The position numbers and the translations under genes are program-made. Below are positions 1 through 6,058 of a stretch of 9,512 nt of DNA, piece by piece (position 1 is the stretch's first letter; each line of letters opens with the position of its first letter). Source of the stretch: CALKXV01 sp964632495 (GTDB taxonomy: Bacteria; Pseudomonadota; Alphaproteobacteria; Rhodobacterales; Rhodobacteraceae). Below the pieces are notes generated by a model. It was not told the DNA's origin and searched no databases. It saw only the letters and a program-made list of their open reading frames with translations. The DNA is taken from positions 1 to 9,512 of the forward strand of contig CAZWDS010000107.1 in assembly GCA_964632495.1 (NCBI GenBank). Direction: 5' to 3'.

Positions 1-536
1 ATATAGAACTCGCGGCCGCGCATGACGCCAAAACGCGGGCGGATCTCGTCGCGGAACTTCCACTGGATCTGGTACATCGTCAGCGGCAGGTCTTTGTAGG
101 ACGACACGTTCGCGCGGAAGATATCGGTGATCAGCTCCTCGGCTGTAGGCGTGAACAGCATATCGCGGTCGTGGCGATCCTTGATGCGCAGCATTTCCTG
201 ACCGTAGTCGTCATAACGCCCGCTTTCCCGCCACAAATCCGCCGACTGGATCGTCGGCATCTGCATCGCCAAATGGCCTGCGCGGGCTTGCTCCTGATGC
301 ACGATATCCTCGATCTNNNNNNNNNNCAGCATGGGGATGTGACCGGCGCGGGCCTGTTCCTCGTGAATGATGGTTTCGATCTTTTGCAGAACCTTGAACC
401 CCAAAGGCAGCCAGGAATAAATCCCCGCACTCGCCTGTTTGATCATACCGGCGCGCAGCATGTAACGATGCGACACAATCTGCGCCTCGGCAGGCGTTTC
501 CTTGAGGACGGGGAGGAAATAGCGGGTTAGGCGCAT
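1..536 (-). CDS. proS: Prolyl-tRNA synthetase, N-terminal part (runs off left edge; contains assembly gap)
   Basis: This is a class II aminoacyl-tRNA synthetase that charges tRNA-Pro with proline in the cytoplasm. Translation starts at the ATG whose complement is 534-536 (MRLTRYFLPVLKETPAEAQ), a typical bacterial ProS N-terminus, followed by SHRYMLRAGMIKQ and GIYSWLPLGFKVL. After the gap come SADLWRESGRY, RIKDRHDRDMLF, a PTAEELITDIF segment like the ProS PT-EE motif, and the motif 2 region QIQWKFRDEIRPRFGVMRGREF, where the window ends. About 178 codons are visible of a gene that in alphaproteobacteria usually has about 440-450. Ten Ns at 317-326 interrupt it. The frame is nominally kept, but the residues on each side repeat one another (KIETIIHEEQARAGHIPML, then IEDIVHQEQARAGHLAMQ). 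The real protein therefore probably has no insertion there and the join is artificial. A weak GAGAG precedes the start. The identity is certain; the sequence around the gap is not. Confidence 0.95.
   Translation of the reverse strand, partial: MRLTRYFLPVLKETPAEAQIVSHRYMLRAGMIKQASAGIYSWLPLGFKVLQKIETIIHEEQARAGHIPMLXXXXIEDIVHQEQARAGHLAMQMPTIQSADLWRESGRYDDYGQEMLRIKDRHDRDMLFTPTAEELITDIFRANVSSYKDLPLTMYQIQWKFRDEIRPRFGVMRGREFY
317..326. other. Assembly gap (10 N) inside proS
   Basis: Ten undetermined bases. Reading on the minus strand, the 56 nt just before the Ns and the 56 nt just after them are homologous: they encode the same stretch of ProS but match at only about 38 of 56 positions by my count. 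This is what results when a scaffolder places two homologous but non-identical contig ends side by side with a minimal spacer. Nothing biological should be inferred from the apparent 22-codon expansion. Confidence 0.97.
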
Positions 537-579
537 GGGAACTCTCAAGATTTAAGGCCTGATGGGTTTAGGCCGCTGA

Positions 580-873
580 AACTCGGCACGCAAGCGGAAG
601 TGGCAGGACCGACTAGTTTTGGTTTTCACGATGTCGCTGACAATCGTGCTGTCCTTCTTTGGCAGCGCCAGTTCGGAAGTTTCCATTGACTATGTCTACA
701 TCTTTTTGTTGCCGACTTTCTATTCTTCCATTTTCATGACGTTGATCGATCTCAGCACGCCGTTCGATGGATATTGGCAAATCAAGCTACATGCCATTCA
801 AGGTGTGCGCGAGAAGATGAACCGTCAGATCGACGAGATGAAGGCAAATCCGCCAAAGGACGTACACCAATAG
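580..873 (+). pseudogene. C-terminal remnant of a membrane protein, possibly DUF4239/bestrophin-like
   Basis: The frame is open from just after a TGA at 577-579 to the TAG at 871-873. Possible starts are TTG 619 and ATG 631, and neither has a Shine-Dalgarno sequence. The peptide has a hydrophobic stretch (SLTIVLSFFG), then a second one (YVYIFLLPTFYSSIFMTLIDL), then STPFDGYWQIKL and a charged tail. Two closing membrane helices followed by a D-x-PF-G motif and a short soluble tail resemble the end of DUF4239 (bestrophin-like) proteins, which are usually over 200 residues. Here about 84 residues survive, beginning only 43 nt from the divergent proS start codon. I therefore read it as a truncated remnant rather than a working gene. 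The family assignment is from recalled motif shape only. A genuine small membrane protein starting at ATG 631 is the alternative. Confidence 0.4.
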
Positions 874-957
874 AGACGCTGTGAATTCGAGGCGGTTGAT
901 CGCCGCCCAAAGATGGTCATAACTTGCACTAAGACCGCTCGCCTGCGATGACTAGCC

Positions 958-963
958 AAGGAG
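958..963 (+). promoter_or_regulatory. Shine-Dalgarno of the AI-2E-family transporter gene
   Basis: AAGGAG lies 7 nt upstream of ATG 971 and fixes that start. It is the clearest ribosome-binding site in the window. Confidence 0.8.
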
Positions 964-970
964 TTCACCC

Positions 971-2038
971 ATGGCATTACCCGTCGAACAGCAAGTCAAA
1001 TACTGGGGCATCGCAACGGTCGTCTTCCTTGCGGTCATGTGGTTTCTGGGCGATGTGATTTTGCCTTTCGTTCTGGGCGCGGCGATTGCCTATTGCTTGG
1101 ATCCGATTGCGGATCGGCTTGAACGTTTGGGATGTTCGCGCGGGCTTGCCACCGGGATCATCACTTTTTTCGCCATTCTGTTCTTTGTCATCGCCGCCCT
1201 TCTGATCTTGCCCATGCTGACCCGGCAGGCGGCTGGCTTGGTTGCGCAAGCCCCTGAAATGGCGGCCAATCTTCAGGTTTTCCTGACCGAGCGCTTCCCC
1301 GAACTGGGCGACGCCAACTCAACGATCCGTCAGTCCTTGGCGGCTGTTGGGGAAACCGTGCGCTCGAAAGGGGACGAGTTGTTGGACACGGTGATCGCGT
1401 CCTTCTCGGGCATCGTGAACATCGCCGTCTTGTTCGTCATCGCGCCGGTCGTTGCGTTTTATATGCTTTATGACTGGGACAATCTGGTCGCCAAGATCGA
1501 CGGTCTGTTGCCGCGTGACCATGCACCGACGATCCGCAAGATCGCACGCGACATCGACACGACGATGGCGGGTTTCGTACGCGGGCAAGGTACGGTCTGT
1601 CTGATCCTTGGGATTTTCTACGCGGTGGCCTTGATGCTGGTCGGGCTGAACTTTGGCCTGATCGTGGGCGTGGTGGCGGGTGCGTTGACTTTCATCCCTT
1701 ACGTCGGCGCCCTGGTGGGCGGTGTTTTGGCCATGGGGCTGGCGTTGTTTCAGTTCTGGGGCGACTGGCTTTGGATTGTGCTGGTCTATGGGATTTTCCA
1801 GTTCGGCCAGTTCGTCGAAGGCAACATCCTGACGCCACGATTGGTAGGCCAATCCGTGGGTCTGCACCCCGTCTGGTTGATCTTCGCACTATCCGCCTTT
1901 GGGGCCATGTTTGGCTTTGTCGGCCTTTTGGTGGCCGTGCCCGTCGCCGCCGCCATCGGGGTGATCTGGCGCTTTGGGATCGACCAGTATCGCAACAGCT
2001 TGCTCTACAAAGGACTGGGCGAGCGGGACGATAGCTGA
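971..2038 (+). CDS. AI-2E family transporter (PF01594-type permease)
   Basis: This is a polytopic inner-membrane protein of 355 aa, the usual length for the AI-2E transporter family. That family includes TqsA/YdiK-like exporters and also members with other substrates such as Na+/H+, so quorum-signal export should not be assumed. Hydrophobic segments lie at about residues 11-45, 60-82, 147-167, 205-262, 265-282 and 300-335. Family landmarks are LPFVLGAAIAYCLDP (31-45), the RGQGTVCLILG segment (204-214), FIPYVGALVGG (241-251), EGNILTPRLVGQSVGLHPVW (283-302) and GFVGLLVAVPVAAA (315-328). A soluble region of about 65 residues separates helices 3 and 4, as is typical. The start is set by AAGGAG 7 nt upstream. 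Its stop lies 3 nt before the hda start, so the two are probably cotranscribed and translationally coupled. The family call is firm; the substrate is unknown. Confidence 0.93.
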   Translation: MALPVEQQVKYWGIATVVFLAVMWFLGDVILPFVLGAAIAYCLDPIADRLERLGCSRGLATGIITFFAILFFVIAALLILPMLTRQAAGLVAQAPEMAANLQVFLTERFPELGDANSTIRQSLAAVGETVRSKGDELLDTVIASFSGIVNIAVLFVIAPVVAFYMLYDWDNLVAKIDGLLPRDHAPTIRKIARDIDTTMAGFVRGQGTVCLILGIFYAVALMLVGLNFGLIVGVVAGALTFIPYVGALVGGVLAMGLALFQFWGDWLWIVLVYGIFQFGQFVEGNILTPRLVGQSVGLHPVWLIFALSAFGAMFGFVGLLVAVPVAAAIGVIWRFGIDQYRNSLLYKGLGERDDS

Positions 2039-2041
2039 TCC

Positions 2042-2698
2042 ATGGCCGAACAACTGACGTTTGATCTGGCTGTCAGGCCATCCCTTGGGCGAGGCGATTT
2101 CTTTGTCTCGGCCTCAAACGCTTTGGCCTTGGCACGGCTGGATGCGTCCGACACTTGGCCAAACCGGAAACTGGTGCTGGTGGGCCCGGAAGGCGCGGGC
2201 AAAACGCACTTGGCTCATGTCTGGGCGGGCGAGGTTGGGGCGCGGATGATCGGTGCCGCAGATTTGGACACGCTGGACATCGGCGCCATCGAGACGCCCG
2301 TTGTCTTGGACGATGCCGATCAAATCGGACCAGGTGGCGAAACCTCGGTGTTTCATTTGCACAATCATCTGGCCGCCTCTGGCCTTGCATTTCTTACAAC
2401 CGCGCGCACGGCACCCAGCCGGTGGACCACCGCCCTGCCCGACTTGCGCAGCCGGATGGAAGCCGCCGAGGTCGCCCGAATCGAAGCCCCCGACGACGCG
2501 CTACTGCAGGCCGTTTTGATGAAGCTGTTCAACGACCGTCAGATCAGCGTCACGCCACCCACGATTGCGTGGTTGACCACTCACATGGACCGATCCTTTG
2601 CCGAAGCACAGCGGATCGTGGCCACCTTGGATGCGCGCGCTTTGGCGGAAGGGCGTCGCGTCACGCGGGATCTGGCGCAACAGGTGCTGGACAACTGA
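2042..2698 (+). CDS. hdaA: HdaA, DnaA-related AAA+ regulator of replication initiation
   Basis: This is a short (218 aa) DnaA-like AAA+ protein lacking the DnaA DNA-binding domain IV. Hda proteins bind the DNA-loaded sliding clamp and stimulate ATP hydrolysis by DnaA, which switches off initiation (RIDA). The N-terminus reads EQLTFDL (residues 3-9), which fits the clamp-binding QL-x-x-F-like motif at the same place in known Hda proteins. Walker A is GPEGAGKTH (48-56), Walker B is VVLDDAD (87-93), sensor I is FLTTAR (117-122), box VII with the arginine finger is LPDLRSRM (132-139), and sensor II is DRSFAEAQR (183-191). ATG 2042 follows the transporter stop by 3 nt with no good Shine-Dalgarno, which suggests coupling. 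Linkage to an AI-2E permease and ppk1 is, from memory, common in Rhodobacterales. In databases it may be labelled only 'DnaA' or 'DnaA regulatory inactivator'. Confidence 0.9.
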   Translation: MAEQLTFDLAVRPSLGRGDFFVSASNALALARLDASDTWPNRKLVLVGPEGAGKTHLAHVWAGEVGARMIGAADLDTLDIGAIETPVVLDDADQIGPGGETSVFHLHNHLAASGLAFLTTARTAPSRWTTALPDLRSRMEAAEVARIEAPDDALLQAVLMKLFNDRQISVTPPTIAWLTTHMDRSFAEAQRIVATLDARALAEGRRVTRDLAQQVLDN

Positions 2699-2716
2699 AC
2701 CACGCGCAGTCCATAG

Positions 2717-2734
2717 TCGTCATTCTCCTGTCAC
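2717..2734 (+). promoter_or_regulatory. Candidate PHO box (PhoB site) upstream of ppk1
   Basis: TCGTCAT-TCTC-CTGTCAC consists of two 7-bp half-sites 11 bp apart. Against the PHO-box consensus CTGTCAT-4 nt-CTGTCAY, 12 of the 14 half-site bases match and the second half-site is perfect. The 4-bp spacer is not A/T-rich, which is atypical. The site ends 9 nt before a TATAAC -10 element, which is the geometry of classic PhoB-activated promoters, where the box replaces the -35. It lies between the hda stop and the ppk1 start. This is inferred from sequence only. Confidence 0.6.
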
Positions 2735-2741
2735 AAAGCCC

Positions 2742-2749
2742 TATATAAC
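2742..2749 (+). promoter_or_regulatory. Candidate -10 element of the ppk1 promoter
   Basis: TATATAAC stands out in a GC-rich context. TATAAC (2744-2749) matches 5 of 6 bases of the sigma-70 consensus. There is no good -35 at 17 bp, but the PHO-box-like element sits where an activator-dependent promoter would have it. Transcription would start at about 2755-2757, at or just before the ppk1 ATG. Confidence 0.5.
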
Positions 2750-2756
2750 GGTTCCT

Positions 2757-4958
2757 ATGAACGCTGTTACCGACTTCCTGTCTGCGCCAATTCCGGCCCC
2801 TAAGGAACTGTCCGATAAGGACTTTTCCGGACCCGACCGGTTTATTAATCGCGAGCTGTCTTGGCTGGCGTTCAATTGGCGCGTGTTGGAAGAGGCCGAA
2901 AATGCCCGCGTGCCCCTGCTGGAACGCCTGCGGTTCCTGTCGATTTCGGCCGCGAACCTGGATGAATTTTACACCGTACGTGTGGCAGGTTTGCGCGAAT
3001 TGGCCCATGCGGGCAACACGACCCCAGCGGCGGACGGGTTGTCTCCGGCCGAACAATTGGTGCTGATCGACACGGACGCCCGCGCCTTGCAGGAACGCCA
3101 ACAGGTGGTTTGGCAAGCCTTGCGCGCAGAAATGGACGACGCGCATATTTCACTTTTGACGCGCGAGGATCTGACGGCGGCGGACAAAAAGCACCTTGAG
3201 CATGTCTTCTTGACCCAAGTTTTCCCGATCCTGTCGCCCTTGGCGATTGATCCCGCACACCCCTTCCCGTTCATCGCGAACGAGGGCTATTCCTTGGCGT
3301 TGGAATTACAACGCAAAAGCGACAAACGATCTTTGCGCGCGCTTCTTCCCGTCCCGGCACAGGTCGAACGCTTCGTGGCTTTGCCATCGCCCGAAGGCCA
3401 GCGCCGGTTCTTGCCATTGGAAGAGTTATTGCTGCTGCAGCTGCATCAACTGTTTCCCGGCCATACCATCACCGGGCACTGCAATTTCCGGGTTCTGCGC
3501 GACAGTGATCTGGAATTGGAAGACGAGGCAGAAGACCTTGTGCGCGAATTTGAAGTTGCCCTGAAGCGGCGGCGGCGCGGTGAAGTGGTGCGGCTGACGA
3601 TGTCGAAGGATGCACCGAAAAAGCTGCGCCGCGTGATCATGGAAGAGCTGCAAGTCACCGAGCCCGAGGTCATCGAACTGCCCGGCATGTTAGGTTTGGG
3701 CGATTTGAAAGAGCTGGTTCTGGAGGACCGCACCGATCTGTTGTGGCCGACCTTCCAGCCCCGCGTGCCCGAGCGTGTGCAGGACCACGATGGCGACATG
3801 TTTGCGGCGATCCGCCAAAAAGACATGTTGCTGCATCATCCTTATGAAACCTTCGACATGGTGATCCGCTTCCTGACCCAAGCGGCACGCGATCCGAACG
3901 TGGTGGCGATCAAACAGACGCTTTATCGCACATCGCGCGACAGCCCGATTGTCGCGGCGCTTTGCGAAGCGGCGGAAGACGGCAAATCGGTGACGGCCTT
4001 GGTCGAGTTGAAAGCGCGGTTTGACGAAGCGGCCAACATTCGCCAGTCGCGGCGGCTGGAACGCTCGGGTGCTCATGTGGTGTACGGGTTCCTAAACTAT
4101 AAAACCCATGCCAAGATCAGCACCGTGGTGCGCCGTGAAGGTGGCGAGTTGGTCACCTATACCCACTTTGGCACCGGCAATTATCATCCGATCACCGCGC
4201 GGGTTTACACCGATCTGTCCTTGTTCACCTGCGACGCCAAGCTGGGGCGCGATGCGACCAAAGTGTTCAACTATCTGTCGGGGTATGCACAACCCGAGGG
4301 AATGGAGAACCTGACGATCTCGCCTCTCAACCTAAAGAACACCCTTTTGACCCGCATCGCAGAAGAGGCCGAACATGCCATTGCGGGACGCCCTGCGGCG
4401 ATATGGGCCAAGATGAATTCTCTGATCGACCCCGATGTGATCGACGCGCTTTATCTGGCGTCGCAAGCCGGGGTTCAGATTGATCTGGTGATCCGCGGCA
4501 TTTGCGGATTGCGCCCGGGCGTGAAGGGCTTGTCGGAAAACATCCGGGTGAAATCCGTTGTGGGCCGGTTTTTGGAACACTCCCGCATTGTTTGCTTTGG
4601 GGCCGGATCCGGGCTGCCGCACAAGAAGGCGCGGGTTTATATCTCGTCCGCCGATTGGATGGGCCGAAACCTGAACCGGCGGGTCGAAACTTTAGTGGAA
4701 TGCACCAATGCGACGGTAAAGGCTCAGATCGTTAGCCAGATCATGGCGGCCAATCTGGCGGATGTGGCGCAAAGCTGGATCCTTGGTCCAGACGGCATCT
4801 ATGTGCGCGCTGAACCTGTACCAGGCGAACGCCCCTTTTCCTGCCATCGGTTCTTTATGGAGAACCCGTCCTTGTCGGGACGCGGCTCGGCGGGCGCCAG
4901 TGATGTGCCGGCCCTGACCCATAGCGAAGACGACACTCCGGTGGTGCGCCCGGACTGA
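2757..4958 (+). CDS. ppk1: Polyphosphate kinase 1
   Basis: Ppk1 reversibly polymerises the gamma-phosphate of ATP into inorganic polyphosphate through a phosphohistidine intermediate. The protein is 733 aa, normal for the family. The N domain begins with RFINRELSWLAFNWRVLEEA (residues 27-46) and the NLDEFY motif. The two C-terminal phospholipase-D-like domains carry VVAIKQTLYRTS, ELKARFDEA, NYKTHAKIS with the autophosphorylated His at residue 451, THFGTGNYH, and FLEHSRI with the second His at residue 608. Their 157-residue separation equals that of H435 and H592 in E. coli Ppk. I chose ATG 2757 because the protein matches family N-termini from there, and the region upstream in this frame is only a shadow of hda. 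No Shine-Dalgarno precedes it; instead a candidate PHO box and -10 lie just upstream. The stop is embedded in a palindrome (4954-4971). The function is certain. Confidence 0.97.
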   Translation: MNAVTDFLSAPIPAPKELSDKDFSGPDRFINRELSWLAFNWRVLEEAENARVPLLERLRFLSISAANLDEFYTVRVAGLRELAHAGNTTPAADGLSPAEQLVLIDTDARALQERQQVVWQALRAEMDDAHISLLTREDLTAADKKHLEHVFLTQVFPILSPLAIDPAHPFPFIANEGYSLALELQRKSDKRSLRALLPVPAQVERFVALPSPEGQRRFLPLEELLLLQLHQLFPGHTITGHCNFRVLRDSDLELEDEAEDLVREFEVALKRRRRGEVVRLTMSKDAPKKLRRVIMEELQVTEPEVIELPGMLGLGDLKELVLEDRTDLLWPTFQPRVPERVQDHDGDMFAAIRQKDMLLHHPYETFDMVIRFLTQAARDPNVVAIKQTLYRTSRDSPIVAALCEAAEDGKSVTALVELKARFDEAANIRQSRRLERSGAHVVYGFLNYKTHAKISTVVRREGGELVTYTHFGTGNYHPITARVYTDLSLFTCDAKLGRDATKVFNYLSGYAQPEGMENLTISPLNLKNTLLTRIAEEAEHAIAGRPAAIWAKMNSLIDPDVIDALYLASQAGVQIDLVIRGICGLRPGVKGLSENIRVKSVVGRFLEHSRIVCFGAGSGLPHKKARVYISSADWMGRNLNRRVETLVECTNATVKAQIVSQIMAANLADVAQSWILGPDGIYVRAEPVPGERPFSCHRFFMENPSLSGRGSAGASDVPALTHSEDDTPVVRPD

Positions 4959-4971
4959 CCGTTCGGTCAGT
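4954..4971. repeat. Palindrome overlapping the ppk1 stop codon
   Basis: ACTGACCG and CGGTCAGT form a perfect inverted repeat with only TT between them, or a 7-bp stem with a GTTC loop in RNA. It contains the TGA of ppk1. No T-tract follows, so it is not a standard intrinsic terminator. It could act as a 3' stabilising or weak termination hairpin, or as a TetR-type operator. Neither role is shown. Confidence 0.6.
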
Positions 4972-4977
4972 GCGTAT

Positions 4978-5044
4978 TTCCTTTCGGCGATTGCCAAGCA
5001 ATCGCCTGTCGGCAGGGCATTGCGTGCAATGCCCGAGAGAAAGA
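4978..5044. repeat. Composite hairpin element in the convergent ppk1/crotonase gap (REP-like)
   Basis: There are two adjacent perfect inverted repeats. GGCGATTGC (4986-4994) pairs with GCAATCGCC (4998-5006) across a CAA loop, and GGGCATTGC (5015-5023) pairs with GCAATGCCC (5026-5034) with two bases between. Both stems share the ATTGC/GCAAT core. Outside them, TTCCTTTCGG (4978-4987) and CCGAGAGAAA (5033-5042) are partly complementary (about 8 of 10) and could close the whole into a branched structure. It lies between convergent genes, the usual place for REP/BIME-like elements and bidirectional transcript ends. No T-run follows either stem. Confidence 0.7.
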
Positions 5045-5063
5045 GATGAAAAGCCCGGAGCTG

Positions 5064-5864
5064 TTATTCAGGCCGGACACGTGCGGCTGTCTTGTTGGCG
5101 AAGGCTTCCAGACGTTCTTTTGAAGCCGGTTGCGTGTTGACCACGCCTGCGACCACGGCTTCGGCATAAGCGGCGTCCAGCGCGGACATGTTTTGCATGT
5201 GGCTGATGGCGGAACAGATGGCAAAGTTTGACAACGGTGGATTTTCCGCCGCCGCGCGCGCCACTTCGCGCGCCTTTTCCATGCTGGAGCCGTCGACAAG
5301 GTATTGGCAAAGGCCGACATCCACCGCCTCTTGCCCCTTATAGACCCGGCCCGTCAGCATCATGTCGATCATCCGCGCCTTGCCCACCAGATCGGCCACC
5401 CGGATTGTGGCACCCCCACCGGTGAACAGACCGCGCTGGCCTTCGGGTAATGCGAAATAGGTCGAGGCATCGGCGACGCGGATATGCGCCGAAGACGCCA
5501 GTTCCAGCCCGCCGCCGACAACCGCTCCGGTCAAGGCGGCGATAATCGGCACCCCGCCGTATTCCATCTTGTTGAAGGCTTCGTGCCAACGCAGGCAAAT
5601 GTGCATGAACTCTTCCGGGCGGCGGTCTTCTTTGTGGTGTTCCACCAGATCAAGACCGGCTGAGAAGTGATCGCCCTCCCCCGACAAGATCACCGCGCGA
5701 GCGCCCATGCGAGGCAGACGAGAAAAGATGTCTATCAGTTCTTCGATGGTTTCCGCGTTCAGCGCATTGCGTTTGGACCCGCGCGCCAGAGTGACTTCGA
5801 CAACGCCGTCGGCCTCTGCGGTCAGACGGATATTCTTCAGATCAAAATCGCCGGGGTTCACCAT
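5064..5864 (-). CDS. Crotonase-family acyl-CoA hydratase, DmdD-like
   Basis: This is a 266-aa enoyl-CoA hydratase/isomerase-fold protein, full length for the family. The first oxyanion-hole segment is HFSAGLDL (66-73) and the second is GAVVGGGLELA (113-123). The two candidate acid/base glutamates are E121 (GGGLEL) and E141 (LPEGQRG), so it should be a true hydratase rather than a fold-only relative. LPEGQRGLFTGGG and MMLTGRVY resemble the group containing Ruegeria methylthioacryloyl-CoA hydratase (DmdD, DMSP demethylation pathway), whose catalytic residues I recall as Glu121 and Glu141. No other DMSP genes are visible, so the substrate is open: DMSP-derived, short-chain or aromatic acyl-CoA. 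AAGGG precedes the ATG (complement 5862-5864) by about 6-7 nt. It is convergent with ppk1 and divergent from ppx, separating those two genes. Confidence 0.88.
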   Translation of the reverse strand: MVNPGDFDLKNIRLTAEADGVVEVTLARGSKRNALNAETIEELIDIFSRLPRMGARAVILSGEGDHFSAGLDLVEHHKEDRRPEEFMHICLRWHEAFNKMEYGGVPIIAALTGAVVGGGLELASSAHIRVADASTYFALPEGQRGLFTGGGATIRVADLVGKARMIDMMLTGRVYKGQEAVDVGLCQYLVDGSSMEKAREVARAAAENPPLSNFAICSAISHMQNMSALDAAYAEAVVAGVVNTQPASKERLEAFANKTAARVRPE

Positions 5865-6058
5865 GCCGCGCCCTTTTCAAGTGGTTCACGGGAAAGGTGC
5901 GGGAAATTTGCGAAATGTCTAGTCGGAACGTGACGGCACAATGGCCAAGGATCGACCAATCTCTGTTTAATTTGGCACCATTTCAGGATTGCGCTCGAAG
6001 GTGTTGACCCATCCACCGGCCCCGGTGCAAAGTTTTGCCAGACATCTGGGAGATCAAC
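5865..6058. promoter_or_regulatory. Divergent intergenic region between the crotonase gene and ppx
   Basis: These 194 nt must hold the start signals for both genes. I see no convincing sigma-70 pair or PHO box. There is an AT-richer patch (about 5960-5985, with CTGTTTAATTTGG) and a small GC-rich palindrome CACCGG-CC-CCGGTG at 6014-6027. No gene is apparent. Confidence 0.4.
6048..6052 (+). promoter_or_regulatory. Shine-Dalgarno that fixes the ppx start
   Basis: GGGAG lies 6 nt before ATG 6059. It favours that start over the upstream in-frame TTG at 6035, which has no ribosome-binding site. Confidence 0.7.

Noticed and set aside
891..907. Small inverted repeat GGCGG...CCGCC as terminator of the membrane-protein remnant
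   Set aside because: The stem is only about 5 bp with no T-tract; such repeats are expected by chance in GC-rich DNA.
924..952. Sigma-70 promoter (TTGCAC ... GATGAC) for the AI-2E transporter gene
   Set aside because: The -10 match is too poor to claim; only the Shine-Dalgarno is convincing.
1319..1867. Minus-strand open frame of 182 codons opposite the AI-2E transporter gene
   Set aside because: The composition (Q, H, D and R rich) is typical of the antisense of a GC-rich membrane-protein gene; the plus-strand protein is clearly real.
2598..2756. Longer N-terminus for Ppk1 starting inside hda
   Set aside because: The extra residues overlap the hda coding region in another frame and do not resemble Ppk1; the family N-terminus begins at ATG 2757.
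6014..6027. Palindrome CACCGG-CC-CCGGTG upstream of ppx as an operator
   Set aside because: It is short, GC-rich and single; there is no second copy or promoter overlap to support a regulator site.
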